A stretch of DNA of 64,000 nt, taken from Bacteroidales bacterium (GTDB taxonomy: Bacteria > Bacteroidota > Bacteroidia > Bacteroidales > GCA-2748055). Numbering within the stretch: position 1 is the first letter of the stretch; the number at the start of each line of letters is the position of its first letter. Below the pieces are notes generated by a model. It did not search any database and was not told the origin of the DNA. It was given only the letters and a program-made list of their open reading frames with translations. The stretch spans positions 1-64,000 of the forward strand of contig JAFGWU010000022.1 in NCBI GenBank assembly GCA_016936975.1. Reading direction: 5' to 3'. Position numbers and translations under genes: made by a program. Positions 7,282 to 17,980 of the stretch are shown here, in pieces.

Positions 7282-9546
7282 TTATTCGTTTTGCTGCCTG
7301 ATCAGGTTCAAAGCCGAGCCGGCCCTGAACCAGTTAATCTGGTTTTCATTGAAGCTATGATCCGCATTAAAGACCTCCTCCGTACCATCACTGTGTCTCA
7401 GTCTGACCTGCAGGGGGTGGCCGGGTTTCATCCGGGCCAGGTCAAGGATGTCGATGGTATCATCTTCAAGGATCCTGTCATAATCCAATTTGTCGGTGAA
7501 AGTCAATGCAAGCATTCCCTGTTTTTTGAGATTGGTTTCATGGATCCGTGCAAAGGATTTGACAAGTACTGCTTTTACCCCCATATGGCGGGGTTCCATG
7601 GCGGCATGTTCCCGTGAGGATCCCTCTCCGTAGTTTTCATCTCCTACGATGATGGTCCCTGTTCCGTGGGCTTTGTAATGCCTGGCGGTATCCGGCACCG
7701 GTCCGTATTTGCCTGTGAGCTGGTTCTGTACGTAGTTTGTTTTGTCATTGAACGCATTTACCGCTCCGATTAAAAGGTTGTTGCTGATATTATCGAGGTG
7801 ACCCCTGTACCGCAGCCAGGGACCTGCCATGGAGATATGATCGGTGGTGCATTTGCCTTTGGCCTTAATTAACAGTTTCAGATCGACAAAGTCCTCTCCG
7901 TTCCAGGGTTTAAAGGGAGTCAGCAACTGCAGACGATTTGAATGGGGATGGATGATCACTTCAAGGGAGGAACTGTCTTTCGACGGGGCCTGGTATCCGT
8001 TGTCTTCCACATTAAAACCCTGCAGCGGCAGTTCAATTCCTGAAGGTTCAGAGAGTCTGACCCGTTCTCCCTCCTCATTGATTAATTCGTCGGTCAGGGG
8101 ATTGAACATCAGGTCACCCGCGATGGTCATCGCCGTGACTATTTCAGGGGAGGCTACAAATGCATGCGTATTGGGATTTCCATCGTTTCGCTTTGCAAAA
8201 TTTCGATTAAAGGAGGTGATGATGGAGTTCTTCTCCTGTTTGTCGGAATCGTGCCTTGCCCATTGCCCGATACAGGGACCGCATGCATTTGCGAGAACCA
8301 CCCCTCCGATTTTCTTAAATATATCCATCAATCCGTCCCGCTCAACGGTGTATCGCACCTGTTCGGAGCCCGGTGTGATAGTGAATTCGGACCGCACCCT
8401 GAGGTTCTTATCAAGGGCCTGCTTCGCTATGGATGCCGCTCTCGTTATATCTTCATAGGATGAATTGGTGCAGGAACCAATCAGCCCGACCTCTATCTTC
8501 CGGGGGTAGTCATTTTTTTTCACCGCTTCGGCAAACCTGGAGATTGGCCATGCCCTGTCCGGACTGAACGGACCGTTAATGTGCGGCTCGAGTTCGGAAA
8601 GATTGATTTCGATGACTTCATCAAAATAGTTACCCGGATTGTCATAAACTTCCGGATCACCCTGGAGATGCTCAGCAATCTTATCGGCTTCAGAGGCAAC
8701 ATCCCTGCGCCATGTTCCTTCCAGGTACTCCTTCATTTTACGATCGTATCCAAACAGAGAAGTGGTGGCCCCGATTTCGGCTCCCATATTACAGATAGTG
8801 CCCTTCCCCGTACAGGAGATCGATTTGGCTCCCTCTCCAAAATATTCGAGGATTTTCCCTGTCCCCCCCTTCACGGTAAGAATCCCTGCCACTTTCAGGA
8901 TAACATCCTTGGCAGAGGTCCACCCGTTCATCTTACCCGTTAATTTTATCCCGATGAGTTTCGGAAAACGCAATTCCCAGGGCATTCCGGCCATTACATC
9001 CACTGCATCCGCTCCGCCGACACCGATGGCAATCATTCCCAGTCCACCGGCATTTACCGTGTGGGAATCGGTTCCAATCATCATCCCGCCCGGGAATGCA
9101 TAGTTCTCCAGGACAACCTGGTGGATAATACCGGCACCTGGCTTCCAGAACCCGATGCCATATTTATTTGATACGCTTGCAAGAAAATCAAATACCTCCT
9201 TGCTGGTATTCAGGGCTGTTTTTAAGTCTTCTTCTGCACCCTGTTTTGCCTGGATCAAATGATCACAATGTACGGTGGTGGGAACAGCCACTTTATCCTT
9301 TCCTGCCTGCATGAACTGCAGCAAGGCCATCTGTGCGGTGGCGTCCTGCATGGCAACCCGGTCGGGTTGGAATTCAGCATAATCCACCCCTCTCTTAAAT
9401 TGGTACCCGTATTCCCCGTCGTAAAGATGGGCATAAAGAATCTTCTCGGTTAAGGTCAGTGGTCTCTTCAGTACCTTCCGGAGCATGTTTATCTTTTCAG
9501 GATAATTCCTGTATTTACTTTTGATGAGTTCAATGTCGAAGGCCAT
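7282..9546 (-). CDS. acn: Aconitate hydratase, mitochondrial-type
   Basis: Aconitase interconverts citrate and isocitrate in the TCA cycle. The protein has 754 residues. The three [4Fe-4S] ligands are visible as C359 in [12 protein letters not shown] and C422/C425 in [10 protein letters not shown]. The C-terminal swivel domain contains [15 protein letters not shown], with the substrate-binding SSREH. Length and motifs match the mitochondrial-type subfamily common in Bacteroidota, not AcnB. It is the promoter-proximal gene of the run going down to hddC. Confidence 0.95.
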   Translation of the reverse strand: MAFDIELIKSKYRNYPEKINMLRKVLKRPLTLTEKILYAHLYDGEYGYQFKRGVDYAEFQPDRVAMQDATAQMALLQFMQAGKDKVAVPTTVHCDHLIQAKQGAEEDLKTALNTSKEVFDFLASVSNKYGIGFWKPGAGIIHQVVLENYAFPGGMMIGTDSHTVNAGGLGMIAIGVGGADAVDVMAGMPWELRFPKLIGIKLTGKMNGWTSAKDVILKVAGILTVKGGTGKILEYFGEGAKSISCTGKGTICNMGAEIGATTSLFGYDRKMKEYLEGTWRRDVASEADKIAEHLQGDPEVYDNPGNYFDEVIEINLSELEPHINGPFSPDRAWPISRFAEAVKKNDYPRKIEVGLIGSCTNSSYEDITRAASIAKQALDKNLRVRSEFTITPGSEQVRYTVERDGLMDIFKKIGGVVLANACGPCIGQWARHDSDKQEKNSIITSFNRNFAKRNDGNPNTHAFVASPEIVTAMTIAGDLMFNPLTDELINEEGERVRLSEPSGIELPLQGFNVEDNGYQAPSKDSSSLEVIIHPHSNRLQLLTPFKPWNGEDFVDLKLLIKAKGKCTTDHISMAGPWLRYRGHLDNISNNLLIGAVNAFNDKTNYVQNQLTGKYGPVPDTARHYKAHGTGTIIVGDENYGEGSSREHAAMEPRHMGVKAVLVKSFARIHETNLKKQGMLALTFTDKLDYDRILEDDTIDILDLARMKPGHPLQVRLRHSDGTEEVFNADHSFNENQINWFRAGSALNLIRQQNE

Positions 9547-9572
9547 TTCTGTTTTAAATTGATTTCTGAATG

Positions 9573-9580
9573 CAAAGATA
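9573..9580 (-). promoter_or_regulatory. -7 element upstream of aconitase
   Basis: The minus strand reads TATCTTTG, an exact TAnnTTTG match, about 26 bases before the aconitase ATG. I see no convincing TTTG at the right distance upstream. Confidence 0.55.
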
Positions 9581-9665
9581 GTGTATTATTATATCTTCGT
9601 TTGACGCAAAAAAGAGAGGATTGTTCAGAAATTATTAATTTTACGGATATCGAGAAAACAGGATC

Positions 9666-10907
9666 ATGGAGATAGGCCTATTTTTTGAAAATTTGAGAAT
9701 AGCCCTTAAAGCAATCAGGACCAATCTGCTTCGGACCATTCTTACCATCCTTATCATTGCTTTCGGGATTATGGCGTTGGTAGGTATCCTCACGGCCATT
9801 GATTCCATAAAAAGCAGCCTGACGGAGTCATTCAGCCTTATGGGAGCCAATACATTCACCATTGAGTCACGTTCCACCAGGTTTCACGGGGGTGATCGCG
9901 GGCGGCGCATTAATTACGAGTTTATTTCCTACCGCCAGGCACAGGAGTTCAGGGAACGATTTAAACTGCCGGCGACGGTCTCCATCCACACGACTGCTTC
10001 GGGATCTGCAATCGTGAAGTACAGATCCTATAAATCCAATCCCAATGTGACGGTAGTCGGAGCAGATGAAAATTATCTCCTTACTGCGGGATATGAAATC
10101 GGGAAGGGCCGCAATTTTTCGATTGGTGATATTGCCACCAACCAGAACGTGGTGATTATCGGGAGTGAAGTAGAGCGAACCGCTTTTGCAAAAAATGAAA
10201 ATCCGTTAAATAAATTTATTTCGGTAGGGAGTGGCAGATACAGGGTGATAGGGGTGCTGGAAAGCCGTGGATCCTCCATGGGGATGGGTTCCGACCGCGT
10301 CTGTTTCATTCCCTATACAAACGTTAGGCAGTATTTCTCAAGGTCACAGATGAGCTACTCTCTGAATGTCCGCCCCGACAGGTCTGAGATGCTTGATATA
10401 TGCTCCTCTGAGGCCGAGGGGATCTTCCGTCTGGTGAGAAACCTGAGTGCGCGGGATAAAAATGATTTCAGCATCACAAAAAGCGATGCCCTGTCGCAAA
10501 TGCTTATTGAAAACCTGCGTTTCGTGGCCCTGGCTGCTACAATCGTCGGGTTGATCACGCTGATGGGTGCTGTTATCGGGCTGATGAACATTATGCTTGT
10601 ATCGGTCACCGAAAGAACGCGAGAGATTGGTACGCGTAAGGCCATGGGGGCGAAATCGGTGATGATCCGGAGACAGTTCCTTTATGAAGCAGTCGTGATA
10701 GGTCAGCTCGGGGGGGCTGTTGGTATTTTGTTAGGAATTATTATCGGGAATATCGTATCTTTGAGTATCGGTTCCCGCTTTATAATCCCGTGGGCTTGGA
10801 TTATCCTCGGGGTGGTGCTTTGTTTTATTGTAGGTTTGGTATCAGGATACTTTCCTGCAGTGAAGGCATCAAAACTGGATCCGATTATTGCATTGCATTA
10901 CGAATAA
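9666..10907 (+). CDS. ABC transporter permease, MacB/FtsX family
   Basis: A 413-residue permease with the MacB architecture. One N-terminal membrane helix (about 21-43) is followed by a large periplasmic domain and three C-terminal helices (about 285-312, 340-365 and 373-395). The conserved cytoplasmic loop reads SVTERTREIGTRKAMGAK. Such permeases use an ATPase to drive efflux or periplasmic conformational work. No ATPase gene is adjacent, so the partner is elsewhere. It is followed 12 bases later by a SiaC-like gene. Confidence 0.85.
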   Translation: MEIGLFFENLRIALKAIRTNLLRTILTILIIAFGIMALVGILTAIDSIKSSLTESFSLMGANTFTIESRSTRFHGGDRGRRINYEFISYRQAQEFRERFKLPATVSIHTTASGSAIVKYRSYKSNPNVTVVGADENYLLTAGYEIGKGRNFSIGDIATNQNVVIIGSEVERTAFAKNENPLNKFISVGSGRYRVIGVLESRGSSMGMGSDRVCFIPYTNVRQYFSRSQMSYSLNVRPDRSEMLDICSSEAEGIFRLVRNLSARDKNDFSITKSDALSQMLIENLRFVALAATIVGLITLMGAVIGLMNIMLVSVTERTREIGTRKAMGAKSVMIRRQFLYEAVVIGQLGGAVGILLGIIIGNIVSLSIGSRFIIPWAWIILGVVLCFIVGLVSGYFPAVKASKLDPIIALHYE

Positions 10908-10919
10908 AATTGCCGCAAA

Positions 10920-11297
10920 ATGGATGATTTGTATATTAAACGTACCTTTAACTCACCCGAGATTGAATTTCTGGCAGATACCGGTGAACTTTCGATGGAG
11001 GGACGTTCAATCCCTGAAGACCCCGGTGAGTTTTACGAACGGTTGATTGACTGGGTGAACGACTATTTTCTGAAACCCGCACAAAAGACGCTCCTCAGTA
11101 TAAAACTGGAATACATTAACAGCGGATCTTCAAAATATATGCTGGAACTCCTGAGAATCATGAAAGCAAATCACGAGAACGGAAAACAGGTTCATATAAA
11201 GTGGTATTTTGAAGAAGGGGATGAATCGATCCAGGAATTGGGACAGCATTATGAACAGACCATCCGGCTCCCGTTTGAGCATATCGAATATGAATAA
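10920..11297 (+). CDS. DUF1987/SiaC-family regulatory phosphoprotein
   Basis: A 125-residue protein matching the DUF1987 (SiaC-like) pattern: SPEIEFLADTGELSMEGRSIPEDPGEFY at the N-terminus, then LEYINSGSSKYMLELLR with the conserved S/T cluster at about 62-66. In Pseudomonas SiaC is phosphorylated by SiaB, dephosphorylated by SiaA and activates the diguanylate cyclase SiaD. None of those partners is encoded nearby, so the role here is inferred from the family only. It lies 12 bases after the ABC permease and ahead of a strong bidirectional terminator. Confidence 0.78.
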   Translation: MDDLYIKRTFNSPEIEFLADTGELSMEGRSIPEDPGEFYERLIDWVNDYFLKPAQKTLLSIKLEYINSGSSKYMLELLRIMKANHENGKQVHIKWYFEEGDESIQELGQHYEQTIRLPFEHIEYE

Positions 11298-11310
11298 CGA
11301 ACGGAAGTGA

Positions 11311-11350
11311 AAAAAAAAGTAGAGATGGATTCCATCTCTACTTTTTTTTT
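11311..11350. terminator. Bidirectional intrinsic terminator between siaC-like gene and gap
   Basis: The stem GTAGAGATGG (11319-11328) pairs with CCATCTCTAC (11332-11341). It is preceded by eight A and followed by nine T. It therefore ends both the forward siaC-like transcript and the reverse gap transcript, which converge here. Confidence 0.93.
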
Positions 11351-11363
11351 CATGATATTGATC

Positions 11364-12416
<1,053 letters not shown>

Positions 12417-12430
12417 TCAATAACGGCATG

Positions 12431-12462
12431 CAAAATTAAATAAATATTATGAAATCAACAAA
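12431..12462 (-). promoter_or_regulatory. Promoter of gap
   Basis: On the minus strand TTTG (12462-12459) and TAATTTTG (12438-12431) are separated by 20 bases, the full Bacteroidota consensus. The implied 5' UTR of about 50 bases is A/T-rich. Confidence 0.75.
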
Positions 12463-12497
12463 GACGGAAGAGACCCTGTGAAAGAGAATCTCCCGGA

Positions 12498-13346
12498 TCA
12501 GAACTCCTGAAACTGCATGTCCGGATTCTTCCTCTCTCTGCGTCTTTCAAGCCATGTTTTTGCACTGGCTGCTTCACTGATGTCAATAATCCTTCCAAAC
12601 CGGTATGCGACCACCAGGGTGAAGAACATAAAATCGTTTTTTTCAACAGCCATTATCGGGATTCTCCTGGGATAGGCGGAAATGTTAATTCCTGCCTCCA
12701 GCGCGTGAATGATCTGATCCCGCTCGCTGTATTCGAAACTCAGGCCCGTTTTGGCTGTTAATCCCGGAACCAGTTTTAACTCATCGAAACCGAGCAAAAA
12801 GGATGAACGTCCATAGATATTAGACTGATGAATGCTGGGATCAAATTTCTGAGGTTCCAGGAAAGTGACCTCCCCGAGCCCGGAAATGGAGATGATGTCG
12901 TAATATATGGGTTTGAGAAATCCGAGAGCGGCACCCCCGCTGTAAAAGAACCGCACCGAAATGCCGGTCCGGTCGACCTTGCGGTACAGCTCTTTCTGCC
13001 ATCCGGCGTAACCTTTCAGCTCCCAGAACAGGTTCTGTTTTCCGAATACATACCTCCGGGTAATATAGTTATAGGCGGCAATGGTCTTTTCCTCCTTGGG
13101 ATGTTTTATGTAGGCGAAATCGGCATCATAAAGCAGCTGGTTCCGGGCATCCCTCCATATTCCATACCTGTAATTCAGTCCGAAGCCATTCGAGTTTATG
13201 GAGACTGAAAAGGAGCTCTCATTGCGGAACATGACCCGGGTCTGCGTGTCAATCTCCCCCTGTGCTACCAATGCCGGAAGGATACAAAAAGCTGAGAATA
13301 TGGTTAAGACAGCAATTTTCAATGCGCTGATTCTTTGCTCTGGCAA
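12498..13346 (-). CDS. Predicted outer-membrane beta-barrel protein, unknown family
   Basis: A 282-residue protein that I do not recognise. A hydrophobic N-terminal segment, KIAVLTIFSAFCILPALVAQG, looks like a signal peptide cut near A/Q. The rest alternates polar and aromatic residues and contains many short strands (for example NGFGLNYRYGIW, FFTLVVAYRFGR). That suggests an outer-membrane barrel of perhaps 8-12 strands. The frame opens with TTG at 13346. A second TTG eight codons in, directly before KIAVL, is an equally plausible start. The C-terminal tail is basic and possibly periplasmic. Confidence 0.6.
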   Translation of the reverse strand: MPEQRISALKIAVLTIFSAFCILPALVAQGEIDTQTRVMFRNESSFSVSINSNGFGLNYRYGIWRDARNQLLYDADFAYIKHPKEEKTIAAYNYITRRYVFGKQNLFWELKGYAGWQKELYRKVDRTGISVRFFYSGGAALGFLKPIYYDIISISGLGEVTFLEPQKFDPSIHQSNIYGRSSFLLGFDELKLVPGLTAKTGLSFEYSERDQIIHALEAGINISAYPRRIPIMAVEKNDFMFFTLVVAYRFGRIIDISEAASAKTWLERRRERKNPDMQFQEF

Positions 13347-13386
13347 GTTAACGAATTATCAGGGGAGTTTGTTTTCTGAAAACAAA

Positions 13387-13415
13387 AAAGATTTACCACG
13401 GTAAATCTTTGAAGG
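13387..13415 (-). terminator. Intrinsic terminator of the small lipoprotein gene
   Basis: AAAGATTTAC (13387-13396) pairs with GTAAATCTTT (13401-13410) around a CACG loop. Read on the minus strand, the hairpin runs directly into TTTTTTGTT, so it ends transcription coming from 13436-13561, before the barrel gene. Confidence 0.75.
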
Positions 13416-13435
13416 AAGAGATTGATTATTCGGAT

Positions 13436-13561
13436 TTAACCGGCATTCTCAGTTTGCTCGGTATCGTTCTGAGTGTATGCCGGACAGATTTCCCTGTTGC
13501 ATGAACTTATGACCAAACCCAGCATAAATATCATGACTGCTAATATTGCGGCTCTTTTCAT
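13436..13561 (-). CDS. Small lipoprotein, 41 residues
   Basis: A short frame ATG-TAA found by hand. It encodes a 41-residue peptide with a type II signal: MKRAAILAVMIFMLG followed by the lipobox VISSC with the lipidated Cys at residue 21. The mature part is only 21 residues and contains CPAY, so a second cysteine is present. A TAnnTTTG element lies about 31 bases upstream and an intrinsic terminator 26 bases downstream. That gives a complete, self-contained gene. Tiny lipoproteins with a CPxY-like motif occur in other Bacteroidota, but the function is unknown to me. Confidence 0.72.
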   Translation of the reverse strand: MKRAAILAVMIFMLGLVISSCNREICPAYTQNDTEQTENAG

Positions 13562-13591
13562 AATGATCATTTTTTCAGTAGCGTAATGGTA

Positions 13592-13599
13592 CAAATATA
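13592..13599 (-). promoter_or_regulatory. -7 element of the small lipoprotein gene
   Basis: The minus strand reads TATATTTG, an exact TAnnTTTG match, 31-38 bases before the ATG at 13561. The region upstream is very A/T-rich. No clear TTTG -33 element is seen. Confidence 0.55.
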
Positions 13600-13708
13600 G
13601 AATTTATCTTGATTTAAAAAAACTATGGTTCTTCGAATCAACTTACTTTTTAAAAATCTTTTTTACAATTTCCAACAATTTTGTTAACATTAGCGGTTTC
13701 TGCAGCGC

Positions 13709-14482
13709 TTACTGGTTCATGAAACCCTGTTTTTTCAGAACGTTTAACAGACTGTTGCTGAAGGTTCGGTTGTCTTTCAGGGTATAACGGATATCCGTGA
13801 AGACCTGAGCCAGATTCTCCTTACTGTTCTCCTTCACAAAAGCTTTGCTTGATTCGAGCGCTTCTTTTGCAGCATATAACCGGTTAATATCCTCCTCATC
13901 GTAATCCCGGTATTTCTCCATGTGAACCACGGCTTCCAACGGTAACCGGTCCGTTAATCCGGGCGATTCGTCGGGGAAACCAATAGTTATGGCGGTAACG
14001 GGAACCACTGCGGGTGGCAGTTCAAGGATCTCAATGATACGGCTGGCCATATAGGTCGTGGTTCCTAGGTAACAGATCCCCAATCCCGAATCTTCAGCGG
14101 CAAGACAAACATTCTGTGCAACCAGCAGTGCATCGATGGCAGCCGTCATGAAGGAGAGAAAATTATCGTAACCCGGATGGGCATTCCGCAACCGGCACCA
14201 TTTATTGAAACGATTAAAATCTGCACAGAAGGTCATGATAACCGGGGCCTCGAGTACCATAGGCTGATTGAAATGACAGGGGACCAACGCTTTCCGAATT
14301 TCCGGGTCAGTAGTGACAATTATTGAGTAAACCTGCATGTTGCCGGTTGTGGAAGCTCTGGTTCCTGCTTCAATAATCCGTTCCAGGAGATGTTCCGGAA
14401 GAGGCTCTTTTTTGTACTTTCGTATCGAACGGTGATTCAGTATGGTCTGGTGCATTACAGCATTTTTTTCAAAAATAGCCAT
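13709..14482 (-). CDS. Nitroreductase family protein (NfsA-like)
   Basis: An FMN-dependent NAD(P)H oxidoreductase of about 257 residues. HRSIRKYKKEPLPEHLLERIIEAGTRASTTGNMQ near the N-terminus is the FMN-phosphate and Arg/Ser binding segment. DSGLGICYLGTTTY and ITIGFPDE follow at the usual positions. The substrate is unknown. The frame is open to a GTG at 14500. The ATG at 14482 is preferred, and a further ATG at 14455, directly before the family start, cannot be excluded. The gene is divergent from the large Asp-box gene. Confidence 0.85.
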   Translation of the reverse strand: MAIFEKNAVMHQTILNHRSIRKYKKEPLPEHLLERIIEAGTRASTTGNMQVYSIIVTTDPEIRKALVPCHFNQPMVLEAPVIMTFCADFNRFNKWCRLRNAHPGYDNFLSFMTAAIDALLVAQNVCLAAEDSGLGICYLGTTTYMASRIIEILELPPAVVPVTAITIGFPDESPGLTDRLPLEAVVHMEKYRDYDEEDINRLYAAKEALESSKAFVKENSKENLAQVFTDIRYTLKDNRTFSNSLLNVLKKQGFMNQ

Positions 14483-14616
14483 TATAAATGATCCGGACAC
14501 AAAATTTACAAAGAGTTAAAAAACATGCCGGGTTTCGTATCCCTCTTATCTGAAAATGTTATTTTTAAATTTTATCTGCAGTTATTACATGTCACATCTT
14601 ATTCCTATAAATCATT

Positions 14617-17600
14617 ATGAAAACAAGAAAACTGCTTTCAGTTATGTTTATCGTATCTCTGTTATTTCCTGCGATTGCAGGGACCGGTCTGTTCGCCAGG
14701 GAGAAAAAAAATGAGGTTGATAAACCGGCGAAGGATAAAGAATACGGCGAACTCTTCAGGGGTCTGAAATGGAGAAGCATTGGGCCGGCCCTCACATCGG
14801 GCCGTATTGCCGATTTTGCCGTTAATCCCGGTAACCATAGTGAATGGTACGTAGCGGTAGCCTCCGGCAATGTGTGGAAAACTGAAAATAACGGTACAAC
14901 CTTCAATCCGGTGTTTGATAATCATGGTGCCTACTCCATGGGGGTGATCACCATGGATCCCAATAACCATAATGTGCTCTGGCTTGGTACCGGTGAGAAT
15001 AACCATCAGCGCGCACTGGGTTATGGTGACGGGATTTATAAATCGGAAGACGGAGGAAGCTCCTGGACCAATATGGGTCTGAAGGATTCCAGGCATATAG
15101 GGGGTATAGTGATTGATCCGAGAAATTCCGATATCGTATTTGTGGCGGCGGAAGGCTCCACATGGGGTCCGGGCGGGGACAGGGGGCTGTTCCGTACGGC
15201 GGATGGAGGCATAACCTGGGAGAAGGTGCTGGATATAAGTGAACATACCGGTGTGAATAATGTTGTGATCGATCCCGTGGATCCTGATATTATGTATGCC
15301 ACCTCAGAACAGAGGCGCCGTCATGTTTACACAAAAATCGGGGGCGGACCAGAGTCGGCTGTTTACCGGTCACTGGATGGCGGAAAAACCTGGAGGAAAT
15401 CCGTAAAGGGATTGCCATCAGTGGACCTGGGAGGTATGGGGATTACCGTAAGTCCGGTTGATCATAATGTTGTTTACCTTATTGTGGAGGCTGCGGAAGG
15501 GAAAGGAGGATTCTTCAGGTCGGCCGACCGGGGAGCTTCCTGGCAGAAAATGAGCGATTATCACAGCAGCGGGCAGTATTATAACGAGATATACTGCGAT
15601 CCCGTGGATGTCGACAAGGTTTATTCCATGGATACCTATTCAAAGGTGACTCTTGACGGAGGGAAAACATGGGAAAATGTTGGAAACGATAACCGCCATG
15701 TGGATGACCATGCCATCTGGATCGATCCGGAAGACCCGCTTCATTTCCTGATCGGCGGAGACGGAGGGGTGTATGAAACTTACGATGGCGGTGATAAATA
15801 TTTCTTCAAGACCAATCTACCGGTTACCCAGTTTTACAGGGTTTTTGTTGACAATGAAAAGCCGTTCTACAACGTTTACGGGGGAACCCAGGATAATAAC
15901 ACATTGGGAGGTCCTTCACGGAATACCTGTTCGGCAGGCGTGAGCAGTGAAGAGTGGAAATCAATCAAGGGGGGAGACGGATTCTGGGTAGCGGTGGATC
16001 CCGAAAATCCGGATATCGTTTACTGTGAGTCGCAGTACGGAAATATGGCGCGGTACGATCGCCGGAGCGGTGAGAGCATCGATATCAAACCCCGTCCGCG
16101 TCAGGGTGAGCTGACCTATAAATGGAACTGGAATGCCCCGCTGATTATCAGCCGTCATAGCAAGACCAGGATCTATACGATGGCCAATAAGGTGTTCCGA
16201 TCCGACGACCGGGGAAACACATGGAAAGTGATCAGCCAGGACCTGACTGCACAGGTGGACCGAAACAGCTGGCCTGTGATGGATCATTACTGGAGCTATG
16301 ATGCCGTGGCAAAGGATGTGTCAACCAGCCTCTGGGGTACGGGAGTTTCCCTTTCTGAATCCCCGCTGAATGAGAATTTGCTCTATGCAGGAACCGATGA
16401 CGGGGTGATTTCCATTACCGAGGACGGCGGACAGAACTGGCGCCAGGTAAAATCATTCCCGGTAGTTCCTGAGTTTACCTACGTGAGCGACCTGATGGCG
16501 GACAGGTTTGATGAAAATGTGGTCTTTGCCGCATTCGACAACCGGAAACGGGATGATTTTAAACCTTACGTTCTTAAAAGCACCGATAAGGGGAGAACAT
16601 GGAGCCAGCTTGCAGGGAATTTGCCGGAAAACGGAACCGTGCATTCCATTGTCCAGGATCACCGGCTCCCAGAACTGCTGTTTGTTGGTACGGAATTCGG
16701 TTTCCATTTCTCACCGGACGGAGGATTATCCTGGCATGAACTCTCTTCAGGACTGCCTACCATCAGTGTGAAAGATATCGCCATCCAGGAACAGGAAGAT
16801 GCACTGGTGCTGGCCACCTTTGGCAGGGGGTTTTATATCCTGGATGATTACAGCCCTCTTCGACAGATGGCTGTGGACCCGTCTATTTCAGATAAACAGG
16901 CACATATATTTGACATCCCCGATGCTCTGATGTACATGGAGACCTCCGGGAAGTACGGACAGGGTTCCAATTTCTATTATGCTGAAAATCCACCTTTCGG
17001 GGCAACATTTACGTATTACCTGAAAGATGTTCCGGAAACACTGAAGGAGATCAGGAAAAAGCAGGAGAAAGAGCTCTTCGACAAGAAAGAGCCAATCCCC
17101 CAGCCAACAAGGGAACAGTTGAGAGAGGAAGATGAGGAAGAGGAACCGGCACTGATCTTTACAGTTTATGACCAATCGGGGCAGGTAGTCAGAAGACTGA
17201 TGGAAAAGCCCTCGAAGGGAATAAATCGTATAAGCTGGGACCTCCGTTGCACCTCCACGCGCCCTGTCAGGCCTGGAACGGGCAGTGTGAATGCCAGGCG
17301 CTCCGGTGGGGGGCTGCTTGCCATGCCGGGAGTCTATTCGGTTGGCATGGAGATGATGGTCCGTAGCGAAATTAAGAAACTGTGTGATCCGGTAGCCTTT
17401 AATGCGGTAGTCCTGAATAATACAACACTCCCGGTTTCCGATCGTTCAGAAATGGTTGACTTCCAGAACAAGGTGTCGGAATTGTCGCGGGTCATGATGG
17501 GTGCCGAAAGCCTTATCCAGGAACAGTCTGAAAAAATAGGAGCGATTCAGAATGCCCTCAAGATGGCACCTGGTGCCGATCCTGCAATGTTGCTTAAGGC

Positions 17601-17925
17601 CGTGGAGCTTAAAAATGGACTGAACGATTTGATATATAAACTGGAAGGTCCCTCTGCCGTGGCGAGCTGGGAAGAACTGCCCCCGATGGAGATGCCGCTG
17701 AGCAGAAGGATGAATATTATGATCCGAACCCACTGGTCGTCCACTTCGGAACTCACGGAAACAGAGAAGAATCAGCTGGAGATTCTTAAGGAAGAATTTC
17801 CACCAGTCATGGAGAAACTGAAAACCATAATGGAAGGTATAGGGGAACTCGACCGGAAACTGGAGGAGATAAAGGCTCCCTGGACACCGGGGCGTTTCCC
17901 GCTTCTGGAAATAAAGGAATTGTAA
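14617..17925 (+). CDS. Secreted VPS10/sortilin-like Asp-box (BNR) repeat protein
   Basis: A 1102-residue exported protein with signal peptide MKTRKLLSVMFIVSLLFPAIAG. Residues from about 45 to 745 form beta-propeller repeats with many Asp-boxes (SEDGGSSW, TADGGITW, SLDGGKTW, SADRGASW, SDDRGNTW, TEDGGQNW, STDKGRTW, SPDGGLSW). This is the fold of sortilins, sialidases and GH74 xyloglucanases. The C-terminal third holds an acidic linker (about 830-850), a beta-rich module and a helical tail. No catalytic residues for a glycosidase can be assigned. Bacteroidota members are usually annotated glycosyl hydrolase on fold alone, so the activity is unproven. Confidence 0.82.
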   Translation: MKTRKLLSVMFIVSLLFPAIAGTGLFAREKKNEVDKPAKDKEYGELFRGLKWRSIGPALTSGRIADFAVNPGNHSEWYVAVASGNVWKTENNGTTFNPVFDNHGAYSMGVITMDPNNHNVLWLGTGENNHQRALGYGDGIYKSEDGGSSWTNMGLKDSRHIGGIVIDPRNSDIVFVAAEGSTWGPGGDRGLFRTADGGITWEKVLDISEHTGVNNVVIDPVDPDIMYATSEQRRRHVYTKIGGGPESAVYRSLDGGKTWRKSVKGLPSVDLGGMGITVSPVDHNVVYLIVEAAEGKGGFFRSADRGASWQKMSDYHSSGQYYNEIYCDPVDVDKVYSMDTYSKVTLDGGKTWENVGNDNRHVDDHAIWIDPEDPLHFLIGGDGGVYETYDGGDKYFFKTNLPVTQFYRVFVDNEKPFYNVYGGTQDNNTLGGPSRNTCSAGVSSEEWKSIKGGDGFWVAVDPENPDIVYCESQYGNMARYDRRSGESIDIKPRPRQGELTYKWNWNAPLIISRHSKTRIYTMANKVFRSDDRGNTWKVISQDLTAQVDRNSWPVMDHYWSYDAVAKDVSTSLWGTGVSLSESPLNENLLYAGTDDGVISITEDGGQNWRQVKSFPVVPEFTYVSDLMADRFDENVVFAAFDNRKRDDFKPYVLKSTDKGRTWSQLAGNLPENGTVHSIVQDHRLPELLFVGTEFGFHFSPDGGLSWHELSSGLPTISVKDIAIQEQEDALVLATFGRGFYILDDYSPLRQMAVDPSISDKQAHIFDIPDALMYMETSGKYGQGSNFYYAENPPFGATFTYYLKDVPETLKEIRKKQEKELFDKKEPIPQPTREQLREEDEEEEPALIFTVYDQSGQVVRRLMEKPSKGINRISWDLRCTSTRPVRPGTGSVNARRSGGGLLAMPGVYSVGMEMMVRSEIKKLCDPVAFNAVVLNNTTLPVSDRSEMVDFQNKVSELSRVMMGAESLIQEQSEKIGAIQNALKMAPGADPAMLLKAVELKNGLNDLIYKLEGPSAVASWEELPPMEMPLSRRMNIMIRTHWSSTSELTETEKNQLEILKEEFPPVMEKLKTIMEGIGELDRKLEEIKAPWTPGRFPLLEIKEL

Positions 17926-17952
17926 TCTGGACAACTGGGAAATGAAAAGGGA

Positions 17953-17980
17953 AACCGGTCATTGAAGCCGGTTGTATTTG
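17953..17980. terminator. Possible terminator between convergent genes
   Basis: AACCGG (17953-17958) pairs with CCGGTT (17968-17973) around a nine-base loop, followed by a weak TATTT tail on the plus strand. It sits between the ends of the Asp-box gene and the convergent MazG-like gene and overlaps the latter's last codons. The stem is short, so this is tentative. Confidence 0.4.
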
